In this document: positions 9,072-17,936 of the stretch, one piece after another | How positions within the stretch are numbered: the first letter of the stretch is position 1 | Layout: the number at the start of each line of letters is the position of its first letter | NCBI GenBank assembly: GCA_041402125.1 | Contig: JAWKSY010000018.1 | Location: 39,239-103,238, forward strand | Direction: 5' to 3' | Source of the DNA: JAWKSY01 sp041402125 | Lineage (GTDB): Bacteria; Planctomycetota; GCA-002687715; DRQF01 | DNA length: 64,000 nt | Translations under genes and position numbers: made by a program | The notes under the pieces: model-generated | The model's database searches: none | What the model was told of the DNA's origin: nothing | The model's input: only the letters and a program-made list of their open reading frames with translations

Positions 9072-9922
9072 CAGGCGCGGAACTCCTCGTCGCGGATCTC
9101 GCGACGGAAGATCTCCGCGAGATCGACCGGACGGACCTCGAGATCGGCGAGCGCCTCTCCTTCCGCCGCGAGCCGGGCGAGCAGGGGAGCGAGCTCGCCC
9201 TCGTGGAGGAACTGCTCCTCGCTGCCGTCACGGCGGCGGACGCGCACGCGCTTCGGAAGTCGTTCCCGGAGGCTCGCGACCTCCTCGGTGAGGTGGACGC
9301 GGCCGCCCTTCACGAGCCCGAGGCGATCGGCGCTGCGCTCGACCTCGGCGAGGACGTGGCTCGAGAAGAGGACCGTCCGCCCCTCGTCGGCCCGCACGCG
9401 GAGCAGCTCGAGAAGGCCTCGCGCACGAGGATCGAGCCCCGTCGTGGGCTCGTCGAGCACGAGGAGGTCGGGATCGTGCTGCATCGCGACGGTGATCCCG
9501 ATCATCTGCCGCATGCCGGTCGAGTAGGTGCGGATCCGGCGGCGCAGGGCCTCGCGCGGGAAGCCGAGCGCGTCGAGCACCTCGTCGCGACGGCGCGGCG
9601 GACGCCGGTAGAGCCGGGCGAAGAAGTCGAGCGTCTCGGACCCGCGCAGCGAGGGGAAGAGCGCGAGGTCGCCGGGGAGGAAGCCGAGTCGCTCGCGAAG
9701 GCGCCCGCCGGCGCCGCGCACGGGCTCGCCCAGGACCTCGACGCGGCCGCGATCGGGCCGCAGCAGGTCGAGCAGGGCCCGGATCGTCGTCGTCTTCCCC
9801 GCGCCGTTGGGGCCGAGGAAACCGAAGACCTCGCCCGCGCGGACCTCGAGGTCGAGCCCGGAGACGGCGACGTGAGAACCGTAGCGGACCTCGAGTCCGC
9901 GCACCTCGATGGCGAGGGTCAC
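9071..9922 (-). CDS. ABC transporter ATP-binding protein
   Basis: A 283-residue ABC ATPase starting at GTG. Walker A is GPNGAGKTT (residues ~37-45), the signature is YSTGMRQM and Walker B is LLVLDEPTTGLDP, followed by the H-loop FSSHVL. The C-terminal ~70 residues (after GGRVHLTEEV) are the extension common in DrrA/CcmA-type exporters. It starts only 10 bp after the response-regulator stop and overlaps the permease gene, so it is probably part of the same transcript. It powers export by the neighbouring ABC-2 permease; cargo is not predictable. Confidence 0.92.
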   Translation of the reverse strand: MTLAIEVRGLEVRYGSHVAVSGLDLEVRAGEVFGFLGPNGAGKTTTIRALLDLLRPDRGRVEVLGEPVRGAGGRLRERLGFLPGDLALFPSLRGSETLDFFARLYRRPPRRRDEVLDALGFPREALRRRIRTYSTGMRQMIGITVAMQHDPDLLVLDEPTTGLDPRARGLLELLRVRADEGRTVLFSSHVLAEVERSADRLGLVKGGRVHLTEEVASLRERLPKRVRVRRRDGSEEQFLHEGELAPLLARLAAEGEALADLEVRPVDLAEIFRREIRDEEFRA

Positions 9923-9932
9923 GCCGGAGGCC

Positions 9933-10499
<567 letters not shown>

Positions 10500-10589
10500 C
10501 GCGACTCTCCACGGGGGCGTCGGACCATTGTGCGACCTGGGCGGCGCGGGGCAAGGTCGGGCCGGCGGTCGCGGGGAGGTCGCCCGCCG

Positions 10590-11912
10590 TCAGGCCGGCA
10601 GCGGGAGATCGACGGTGACTCGGGTTCCCGCGCCGGGTTCCGACTCGATCTCGAGCCGTCCCTCGAGTCGCTCGATCACCGATCGCGAGAGATAGAGGCC
10701 GAGCCCCATGCCGCGACCGGGCTCCTTGGTCGTGAAGAAGGGATCCTCGGCGCGGGAGAGGGTCCCCGCGTCCATGCCGGTGCCGCGGTCGATCACCTCG
10801 ATCAGGACCCGCGGCCCGAACCGCCGGGCGCGGACGCGGACGGCTTCGCCCTCGGGCGAGGCGTCGAGCGCGTTCTTGATGAGCCCCCGGATCGCGCGGC
10901 GGAAGGCGTCGCGCGGGATCCGCAGGGAGATCCCGCGCGCCTCCTCGTCGAGGTCGATCTCGAGGCGCGCGTCGGCGTGGAGCGGCGCGATCACAGCGGA
11001 CAGGAAGTCCGGCAGCGCGACCGACTCGAGCCGCTCGCCGACCATGCTTCCCGAGTTCGCCGACATCTGCTCGAGGATGCCGCGGCAGCGCTGGACCTCG
11101 CCGCGGATGAGACGCACGTCCTCGGCGAGCGCGGGGTCGCCGCCCGCGCGTTCGAGGTCGAGCTCGAGCTCCTTCGCCGCGACGGCGATCGTCGAGAGCG
11201 GCGTCGAGAGTTCGTGGGCGGCGCCCGCGGCGAGCGTGACGAGCGCCTCGACGCGCTCGAGGCGCGACTTCTTGAGGCGCTCGTCCTCCAGCGCGACGAG
11301 GTTGCGGTCGAGCTCGTGATGGATGCGCGTCACGAAGTACACGATGATCGCGCTGGCGACGAGGTAGGCCACGAGCACGCCGCGCCTCTGCAGTTCGGGC
11401 TCGGCGAGCGCCGCCAGCGGCTGGTGGATCACGACGAGGAAACCGAAGCAGAACCCGGCGAAGACGGTCATTCCCCAGGCCCAGCGGACCGGGAGGATCA
11501 CGGCCGCGAGCGCGAGGTGGAGGAAGTAGAAGACGGCGAAGGGATTCCGCCAGCCTCCCGAGAAGAAGAGGAGACCGGTGAGGATCAGCAGGTCGAGACC
11601 GATGACCCATCCGGTCAGGAGCTGCCCCTGATCTCCCCAGCGCGGAGGACTCTCGCCGCCGAGCTCGGGCGCGATGAGGCGACCGAAGACAAGGTTGCTC
11701 GCCGCGGTGACCGCGACGATGAACAGGAGGCCCGTGAGCGGGACGGGGATGCCGTAGCCGAAGGAGACGGAGACCACCGTGGCGAGCTGACCGAACACGG
11801 CGGCCCAGCGGAGCTGGTAGAGCCAGACGAAGTTGATGCGGCTGCGGCCCGGATCGGCGCTGCTCGGGGTCGTCTTCGCCAAGTCCGCGCTCCTCGCGTC
11901 GGGTCGCCGCAT
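10590..11912 (-). CDS. regB: RegB/PrrB-type redox-sensing histidine kinase
   Basis: A 440-residue membrane kinase with about six transmembrane helices (residues ~30-195). It carries GGWRNPF (119-125), matching the GGxxNPF quinone-binding motif of RegB. The phosphorylation site is H233 (AAHELSTPL). A cysteine at 276 lies 43 residues after the His, close to the spacing of the redox-active cysteine in Rhodobacter RegB (His225, Cys265). The ATPase domain has N (LIKNALDAS), DRGTGMD and GMGLGLYLS boxes. With the adjacent RegA-like regulator this should be a quinone/redox-responsive two-component system. The redox-cysteine role is inferred from spacing only. Confidence 0.88.
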   Translation of the reverse strand: MRRPDARSADLAKTTPSSADPGRSRINFVWLYQLRWAAVFGQLATVVSVSFGYGIPVPLTGLLFIVAVTAASNLVFGRLIAPELGGESPPRWGDQGQLLTGWVIGLDLLILTGLLFFSGGWRNPFAVFYFLHLALAAVILPVRWAWGMTVFAGFCFGFLVVIHQPLAALAEPELQRRGVLVAYLVASAIIVYFVTRIHHELDRNLVALEDERLKKSRLERVEALVTLAAGAAHELSTPLSTIAVAAKELELDLERAGGDPALAEDVRLIRGEVQRCRGILEQMSANSGSMVGERLESVALPDFLSAVIAPLHADARLEIDLDEEARGISLRIPRDAFRRAIRGLIKNALDASPEGEAVRVRARRFGPRVLIEVIDRGTGMDAGTLSRAEDPFFTTKEPGRGMGLGLYLSRSVIERLEGRLEIESEPGAGTRVTVDLPLPA

Positions 11913-11988
11913 CGCGGCGGGGAGGGGAAACGAGGACGGCGCGCGCCGCCCGCCCCATCATGGCCGGGCGGGGACGCGGACGTCAAAG

Positions 11989-12029
11989 CGCCGCGACCCC
12001 GGAGATCGACGATCTCCGAGGTCGCGGCG
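11989..12029 (-). terminator. Rho-independent terminator-like hairpin after the sigma factor gene
   Basis: A long inverted repeat, read on the minus strand as CGCCGCGACC-TCGGAGATCG facing its near-complement, followed by CTTTG. It lies 22 bp after the sigma gene stop and before the RegB-like kinase gene, separating the two transcripts. The T-run is short. Confidence 0.55.
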
Positions 12030-12050
12030 GGGTCCGGGATTCCGACGGCG

Positions 12051-13274
12051 TCAGCGGCCGGCCAGCTCGGCGAGGATCTCGCCCTGCTCGCTCTCGCGCA
12101 GCACCTCGAGCGCCTCCTCCTGGATCTGGCGGACACGCTCCGAGGACACGCCGAGGACGCGGCCGATCTCGCCGAGGGTGTGGGCGGGGACGCGGCCGAG
12201 TCCGAAGCGGAGCTCGAGCACCGTCCGCTGGCGCTCGTTGAGGACGTCGAGCGAGCCGTGCACGAAGTCGCGGAGATCCTGACGCGAGGCGCCCGCCTCC
12301 GGCGACTCGCCGCCGCGATCGGGGATGACCTCGGCCATGCTGCCGTCCTCGTCGCGGGACGCGTCGAGGCTGACGAGCGAGCCCGTCACCGTCGGGTTCG
12401 CCATGAGGGCCGGCATCCGGTACTTCTTGCCCTGGTACGAGACCACGGCGGGCGTCTCGACGCCGTTCCGCTTGTCCTTCGCGACCTTCCGCAGCAGGTG
12501 CGTGAGGTGCACGGGAAGGCGGATCATGCGGCTCTTCTCCTCCAGCGCCCGGATCACGCTCTGGCGGATCCACAGGTAGGCGTAGGTCGAGAAGCGGACG
12601 TTGAACCGGCCGTTGAAGGACTCGGTCGCGCGGATGAGGCCGATGTTCCCCTCCTGGATCAGCTCGTCGAAGGACATCGGACCCGGGATGAAGCTCCAGG
12701 CGACCTTCAGCACGAGGCGCAGGTTGCGCTCGACCAGGGGGCGACGGGTCTCGATGAAGAGCTCCCGCGCCTGGGCGATCTTCTCGGCCGCGGACGCCCC
12801 GTGGTGCTCCTCCGCGGCGAGGCGGTAGCGCTCGAGCGGCGCGGGCCGGAGGCCGACGTGCAGCAGGGCCCGCACGAGCCACGCGGTGCGGCCGCGCAGC
12901 CGGTAGCGGAAGGGATTCTTGCCGTGGCGGCGGATGTGCCGCTCGAACATCGCGTGCAGCCGGGGCGCATGGTGGGCCGGGCCGATCTGGCCGGGCTTGA
13001 GCTGCGGCGGCCCCGGGATGATCGAGGCCGGGGAGATCTCGCCCCGGTCACAGGCCTGAAGGTCCTGCCAGACCGCCTCGAGGCCGGCCTCGGTGTGGAG
13101 GAAGCTCCGCATCCAGGCGTTGCGGACCTCGATCAGCCGCGCGAGATGCTCTCGCTCCTCGTCGGGCGTGAGGAGGTCGTGCGACTCGACCTCGCGCAGG
13201 TAGATGTCCAGAGGGTCTCCCCCCTGCGCGGTCGATCGGCCTCGGTTTCGCCCCGTGTCGGTCTTCTTGGCCAT
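12051..13274 (-). CDS. RNA polymerase sigma70-family factor (RpoD-like, group 2)
   Basis: A 407-residue sigma factor. Region 1.2 is DPLDIYLREVESHDLLTP; region 2 includes the core-binding and -10 recognition segment (FDELIQEGNIGLIRATESF, FSTYAYLWIRQSV); region 3 follows; region 4 (TLGEIGRVLGVSSERVRQIQ) ends the protein. Region 1.1 is absent. Between regions 1.2 and 2 lies a basic insertion of over 100 residues that differs from standard RpoD. The start was set at MAKKTDTG because upstream in-frame sequence is low-complexity and an AAGGGA ribosome-binding site precedes this ATG; an open extension to 13535 exists. It is probably an alternative or secondary sigma, although being the main factor cannot be excluded. 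Confidence 0.85.
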   Translation of the reverse strand: MAKKTDTGRNRGRSTAQGGDPLDIYLREVESHDLLTPDEEREHLARLIEVRNAWMRSFLHTEAGLEAVWQDLQACDRGEISPASIIPGPPQLKPGQIGPAHHAPRLHAMFERHIRRHGKNPFRYRLRGRTAWLVRALLHVGLRPAPLERYRLAAEEHHGASAAEKIAQARELFIETRRPLVERNLRLVLKVAWSFIPGPMSFDELIQEGNIGLIRATESFNGRFNVRFSTYAYLWIRQSVIRALEEKSRMIRLPVHLTHLLRKVAKDKRNGVETPAVVSYQGKKYRMPALMANPTVTGSLVSLDASRDEDGSMAEVIPDRGGESPEAGASRQDLRDFVHGSLDVLNERQRTVLELRFGLGRVPAHTLGEIGRVLGVSSERVRQIQEEALEVLRESEQGEILAELAGR

Positions 13275-13807
13275 CTCGCTGTCCCTTCCCGTGGCGCGGT
13301 TCCCGTCGCTCCGCCCGGAGGGACGGAGGGGTCGAACGCGATCGGAGTCGCGGCCGGCCATCCGACTTGTACGTCGGGAGGCCCGGTTCTCGTCCCGGAA
13401 GCCGCATTCGATTTCCCGATGCCGCCCATCGCGTGAAGTGATGGGGTTTTTCCGGGCGTCCGGGGGGCTCCCGGACGTCGCTTCGACCCCGGCATCGTGG
13501 ATGAAAACAACCAAATCGTCCACCCCATTCCGCAAAACCGGCGCGCGGCGGAAAGGTCCCGCGGCGCGGGCGTTGGGCGGGGAATCCGGGTCAAACCGTT
13601 GTCAATAAATAGCTTAATATAAACGACGTCGCTTTGACCTCGGACACTTCGGGACTCGGATAAGCAGATCTGATCGTTCAGAGCGTCCACGACCTGTCCG
13701 CGGGGTCTGAAAAGCCGGTCCCGGAGGGACCGTATGGTCTCGCGGCGGGCGACCCGGGTCCGCCGGGCGCCCGGGATGGTCGCCCGTCCGGCGCGAGGGC
13801 CTCGTCC
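13275..13807. promoter_or_regulatory. Divergent intergenic region with an AT-rich island
   Basis: About 530 bp between the divergent sigma and lipase genes. It is non-coding by appearance, with one striking AT-rich island at about 13593-13624 (GTCAATAAATAGCTTAATAT) in otherwise very GC-rich DNA. The island is a plausible promoter or DNA-melting region, but no -35/-10 pair with standard spacing can be fixed on either strand. Confidence 0.4.
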
Positions 13808-14689
13808 ATGCTGAAGCGACTCCCCGAGGACCTCCGGGGCCTGCGGGTGCCGAATCCGACCTGGCCCTACTTCGAGGGGGCCGGCCTTCGCCCCTTCGAG
13901 GCCGAGGCCCCGGGCTTCCGCCTCGCGAACGCCTGGTGGCTGGCCGAGGCCTCCTTCCTCGCCTACCTGGACGACCCGGAGGCCATCCGGGCGAGCCTCG
14001 CGCGGGTCGGCCGCACGGAAGTGAGGATCTTCGAGAGCGAACGGCTCCGCGCCGTCCTCGCCCGGGGCGCGGGTCCCGCCTGGCTGATCTTCCGCGGCAC
14101 CCTCATCTCGAGCCGGCGCAATCTCGTGACGGATCTGCGGGTGCGACTGGTGTCCCATCGCGGGGCGGGGCGCGTCCACCGGGGCTTCGCGGAGGCCTTC
14201 GACCACCTCCGCCCGGCGCTCGAGGCCGCGTCGTCCGGCGCCGACCCGATCTTCGTCACCGGACACAGCCTCGGGGCGGCGCTCGCCACGCTCGCGGCGG
14301 ACGAGCTCGGGCCGCGCGCCCGCCTGTACGGCTTCGGCTCGCCCCGGGTCGGAGACGCCGACTTCGCGGCCGGGTTCCGCTGCCCTCGCGCGTACCGGGT
14401 CGTCGTCGAACACGACCTCGTCGCGGAGCTTCCTCCTCCGCTCCTCTACCGGCACGTCGGAGAGCTGCACCGGATCCTCGGCGACGGCCGGCATCTCGTC
14501 GGAAGCGCGGCCGAACTCGACCTCAAGGAGCGCTTCGAGCGCAACCTGCGGGAGCGATTGCCCGGCATCGTGCGCCGGGCCACGGACGCCGCCTCCCTCG
14601 GCGGCGAGGCGCTGCGCGAGAACGCGATCACCGACCACGCGCCGGTGAGCTACGCCGTCCGCCTCTGGAACGCGCTCGAGCGCCGCTAG
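13808..14689 (+). CDS. Class 3 lipase-family alpha/beta hydrolase
   Basis: A 293-residue hydrolase with the lipase elbow GHSLGAALA (nucleophile S154). Upstream is FRGT, a segment typical of fungal-type lipase-3 proteins; a likely acid (EHDLVAELPP) and a histidine (LYRHVGELHR) follow in order. There is no obvious signal peptide, so the protein may be cytoplasmic. It would hydrolyse acylglycerols or related esters. Its 3' end overlaps that of the convergent molybdopterin oxidoreductase gene by four bases. Confidence 0.85.
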   Translation: MLKRLPEDLRGLRVPNPTWPYFEGAGLRPFEAEAPGFRLANAWWLAEASFLAYLDDPEAIRASLARVGRTEVRIFESERLRAVLARGAGPAWLIFRGTLISSRRNLVTDLRVRLVSHRGAGRVHRGFAEAFDHLRPALEAASSGADPIFVTGHSLGAALATLAADELGPRARLYGFGSPRVGDADFAAGFRCPRAYRVVVEHDLVAELPPPLLYRHVGELHRILGDGRHLVGSAAELDLKERFERNLRERLPGIVRRATDAASLGGEALRENAITDHAPVSYAVRLWNALERR

Positions 14690-16605
14690 ACGAGCCGCAC
14701 CGGTTCGTCGTAGTAGACCGCGCCGCCGCCGAGATCCGTCTCCTCGGCCGCGATCAGGGCGTTGGCGCAGCCCCCGCGCCGGAACATGCCGCCCTTGCGC
14801 GTGAGGGCGACGTCGCGGCGGAGCTCGGGATCGAGGCGCAGCACCACGTCCATCGCGCCGTGACGGCTCTCCAGACGCGCGCGCGCGCCGTCCGTTCGCC
14901 CCGCCGCGCGATCGGGGTGGATCCGCAGCTCGGGCGGCCCCTCCCCCGGATCGACGGACCACTGCGAGGACTGCGCCTCCGCGGTCGAGAGGGCGAGCAG
15001 CGTCATGGGGTAGTCCGGATCGGCGGCGCGAGGCGGGGCCGCCCGCTCCGTGAGGAGCTCGATGCGACCGCTCGGCGTGGCGAAGCGGCCGTCCTCGAAG
15101 GGCACGCGCGCCGCGAAGGGCGAGCGCAGCCCCCGCTCGAGCTCGGCCTCGCGCCCCGCGAGTCGCGCCGCGGCGCGCGCCTTCCAGTGCGTCGGCGAGG
15201 CGGGGAACTCGTCGCCGAATCCGAGTCGCTCCGCGAGCGCGGCGTAGATCTCGAGCTCGTGGCGCGCCTCGCCGGCCGGCGGGAGCACGGGCCGGGACGC
15301 ACGGAGGAAGTGGTTGCCGTAGGCGCCGAGGAGATCCTCGTCCTCGAGCAGCGTCAGGGTCGGCAGGACGAGATCGGCGAGATCGGTCGTGTCGGTGGGG
15401 TGCGTGTCCACGACGACGACGAACTCGCGGCTCGCGAAGGCGCGGCGCACCGTCTCGGCCTCGGGGAGCATGCTGACCGGGTTGCCGGCCGTCACCCAGA
15501 TCGCCGCGATCCCGGGATCGCGGGCGGCGAGGATCTCGGGTCCGAGCCGCGCCTCCGCGAGGGTGCGGGCCGCGGGGGGCGGCGGGGCCCCGAAGCCGGA
15601 GTCGAAGGCGCCCGCGCGCGTCGCGCAGTAGAAGTTCGCGCCCCCTCCGCGCACGCCGACGCTCCCGGCCAGGGCCGCGAGCCCGTCGAGCGCGCGCATC
15701 GTGCGCCCCCCGTTGCGGCGCCGCTGGAGACCCCAGCCGATCTGGAGGTTCAGGGGGCGGCGGGTCGCGATCAGCTCGACGAGCGCCTCGAGCCGCTCCG
15801 GATCGAGGTCCGCCTCCGCGGCCCAGCCGCGGTGGTCGCGCGCCTCGGCGAGGGCGCGGAAGGCCGCGACGTCGAGGCAGCGCGCCGCGGCGTCCGGATC
15901 GACGGCGTCCCGCGCGAAGAGGCCTCGCACCACCGCCATCGCGATCGCGTAGTCGGCGCCGGGTCGGGGCTGGAGGTGGAGATCGGCGCCGCGCGCGGCC
16001 GCGCTCCGGACGGGGTCGATCGCGACGACCGGGATGCCCCGCTCGCGCGCCGCCCGGAGCCCGGGCAGGAGGTGGACGCTCGAGACGTTCGGGTTCTTCC
16101 CCCAGAGGACGATCACGCCGGCGTGGGCGAGATCGTCCGGATCGCCGCTCTCGGCCGCGCCGAAGTCCGCGAACTGGGCCGCCTCCCCCGCCCCCATGCA
16201 GATGTCACCGCGCTTGCGGGTCACGGGGCCGAACCGCGCGAAGAAGAGATCCGACACCGAGCGGAGTACCCCGAGCGATCCCGCCGAGCGGTAGTGCAGC
16301 ACGGCGGCGCCGCCGTCGCGATCCCGGATCGTCGCGAGCCGGTCGGCGGCGAGGTCCAGCGCCGCGTCCCAGGACAGGGGCTCGAGCCGCCCGTCCCGTC
16401 GGACCTGCGGGCGGAGGAATCGATCGGGAGCGTGGTGCCGGGCGGGAAAGCGCCGCGTCCGCGGACAGATGAAGCCGCGCGTGAAGGGATCCTCGGGATC
16501 GCCGCGGATCGCGAGGACCCGATCGCCCTCGACCTCGACGAGGAGCGAGCAGCTATCGGGACAGTCGCGGTTGCAGGCGGTGCGGCGGATCTCGCTCACG
16601 GGCAC
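14686..16605 (-). CDS. Molybdopterin-dependent oxidoreductase (DMSO reductase family) with 4Fe-4S site
   Basis: A 639-residue member of the bis-MGD oxidoreductase family. An N-terminal 4Fe-4S motif is formed by C11, C15, C19 and C47 (ACNRDCPDSC ... FICPR). C136 in GDICMGAG sits where the molybdenum ligand is expected. The C-terminal dinucleotide-binding domain starts near residue 520. No twin-arginine signal is seen, so the protein is probably cytoplasmic. No electron-transfer subunit is adjacent, so it resembles the stand-alone 'anaerobic dehydrogenase' type; substrate is unknown. The start is GTG, with an alternative GTG two codons further in. Confidence 0.85.
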   Translation of the reverse strand: MPVSEIRRTACNRDCPDSCSLLVEVEGDRVLAIRGDPEDPFTRGFICPRTRRFPARHHAPDRFLRPQVRRDGRLEPLSWDAALDLAADRLATIRDRDGGAAVLHYRSAGSLGVLRSVSDLFFARFGPVTRKRGDICMGAGEAAQFADFGAAESGDPDDLAHAGVIVLWGKNPNVSSVHLLPGLRAARERGIPVVAIDPVRSAAARGADLHLQPRPGADYAIAMAVVRGLFARDAVDPDAAARCLDVAAFRALAEARDHRGWAAEADLDPERLEALVELIATRRPLNLQIGWGLQRRRNGGRTMRALDGLAALAGSVGVRGGGANFYCATRAGAFDSGFGAPPPPAARTLAEARLGPEILAARDPGIAAIWVTAGNPVSMLPEAETVRRAFASREFVVVVDTHPTDTTDLADLVLPTLTLLEDEDLLGAYGNHFLRASRPVLPPAGEARHELEIYAALAERLGFGDEFPASPTHWKARAAARLAGREAELERGLRSPFAARVPFEDGRFATPSGRIELLTERAAPPRAADPDYPMTLLALSTAEAQSSQWSVDPGEGPPELRIHPDRAAGRTDGARARLESRHGAMDVVLRLDPELRRDVALTRKGGMFRRGGCANALIAAEETDLGGGAVYYDEPVRLV

Positions 16606-16763
16606 ATCTCGGACGGGGCCGGCCGCGCGCGTCCGGTCACGGGGGGACGCGCGGCGCCGTCGCGAGGTGTAACATCGACCTCCCGCGGGAGGGAACGGCG
16701 GGACGCGGGTCGAGGACCCCGCGTCCGGGGTCCGGACCCGGCTCGCGGCCGAAGGAGTCTCCG

Positions 16764-17936
16764 ATGCCCCGACCGCGCCCCGTGATCCTCGCCGCGCTCC
16801 TCCTCCTCGCCGCCTGCGCCACCGGTCCCGAGCCGGATCGCGACCGGCCGGACGTCGACCCGGGGGCGACGCGCGACGGCTATTCGCGCGAGAAGATCCG
16901 GCCCGAGGAGATCGCGGCCGTCTGGGTGGATAGCTGGAACCCCGGCCTCTTCGACGCGGCCCAGATCGACCGCCTCGTCGACTGGTGCCGGGCGGAGGGC
17001 ATCAACACGATCCTCGCCGAGGTCCGCAAGGTGGGCGACGCCTACTACGACAGCCGGCTCGAGCCGCGCGGCGTCGACGCGACCGGCGCGCGCATCCCGC
17101 TCTCCTTCGACCCCCTGGGGCACCTCCTGCGCCGCGCGCGCTCGCGCGGCATCCGCGTCGAGGCCTGGCTCGTGGCGAACCGGGTCTGGAAGGACGAGGC
17201 GCCGCCGCCGATCACGCTGCCCGAGCATCTCATGACGCGGCGCCCGGAGTGGCTGCTCCGCGACCGCGCGGGACGGATCCGCGCCGAGGGCGACCCGAGC
17301 GTCTATCTCGACCCCTCCGACCCCGAGGCCCGGGCCTGGGTGGCGGAGGTCGCGGCCGACCTCGTCCGCCGCTACCCCGTCGACGCCGTCCACCTCGACT
17401 ACATCCGCTACCCCGGTCGCGAGTGGGGCTACGGAGAACGCAGCCTGGCGCGCTTCGCGGCCGCGAGTGGCCGAAGCGGGTCGCCCGCCCCCGACGATCC
17501 CGAGTTCGGCGCGTGGCGACGCGAGCAGGTCACGCGCGAGCTCGAGGAGATCCGGACCGCGATCCGCGCCGTCGATCCCGAGATCGAGCTCAGCGCGGCC
17601 ACGATCACCTGGGACGAGATGGGCGCCGGAAGCTACGAGGCCACGCGCGGCCACGGCGCCGTCTTCCAGGACTGGCCGATGTGGTGTCGCACGGGCCTGA
17701 TCGACGTCAACTACCCCATGCACTACAAGCGCGAGCACGACGAGCGCTGGCGCCGCGACTACCGCCGGTGGCTGGACTTCTTCGAGTCCGTGCGACGCGA
17801 GGGCCGCGCGCGGATCGTCGTGGGCGTCGGCGCCTACATGAACGATCCCGAGGGGACGGCGGCCCAGCTCCGCGAGGCGCGCGCGCGCGCGCTCGACGGC
17901 ACCGCGATCTTCAGCTACCACGCGCCGCGGCGATGA
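16764..17936 (+). CDS. GHL10/DUF187-like glycosidase-like lipoprotein
   Basis: A 390-residue protein with a lipoprotein signal (lipobox LLAAC, Cys18), so it is predicted to be membrane-anchored outside the cytoplasm. The body is a TIM-barrel of the glycosyl-hydrolase-like 10 group (DUF187, YngK-like). Evidence includes AVWVDSWN at the first strand, NTILAEVRKVGDAYY, and the VDAVHLDYIRYP strand that in this family carries acidic active-site residues. A clear AAGGAG site precedes the ATG. It overlaps the PLP decarboxylase gene by ATGA. It probably acts on a polysaccharide; no substrate is evident. Confidence 0.85.
   Translation: MPRPRPVILAALLLLAACATGPEPDRDRPDVDPGATRDGYSREKIRPEEIAAVWVDSWNPGLFDAAQIDRLVDWCRAEGINTILAEVRKVGDAYYDSRLEPRGVDATGARIPLSFDPLGHLLRRARSRGIRVEAWLVANRVWKDEAPPPITLPEHLMTRRPEWLLRDRAGRIRAEGDPSVYLDPSDPEARAWVAEVAADLVRRYPVDAVHLDYIRYPGREWGYGERSLARFAAASGRSGSPAPDDPEFGAWRREQVTRELEEIRTAIRAVDPEIELSAATITWDEMGAGSYEATRGHGAVFQDWPMWCRTGLIDVNYPMHYKREHDERWRRDYRRWLDFFESVRREGRARIVVGVGAYMNDPEGTAAQLREARARALDGTAIFSYHAPRR

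Noticed and set aside
6349..9231. 960-codon minus-strand frame opposite the RDD kinase
   Set aside because: Arg/Ala-rich sequence with no domain; the opposite strand encodes a convincing kinase.
13593..13624. Definite sigma70 promoter in the AT-rich island
   Set aside because: TTGTCA and TATAAA/TAATAT are present, but the spacing is too short for a standard promoter on either strand.
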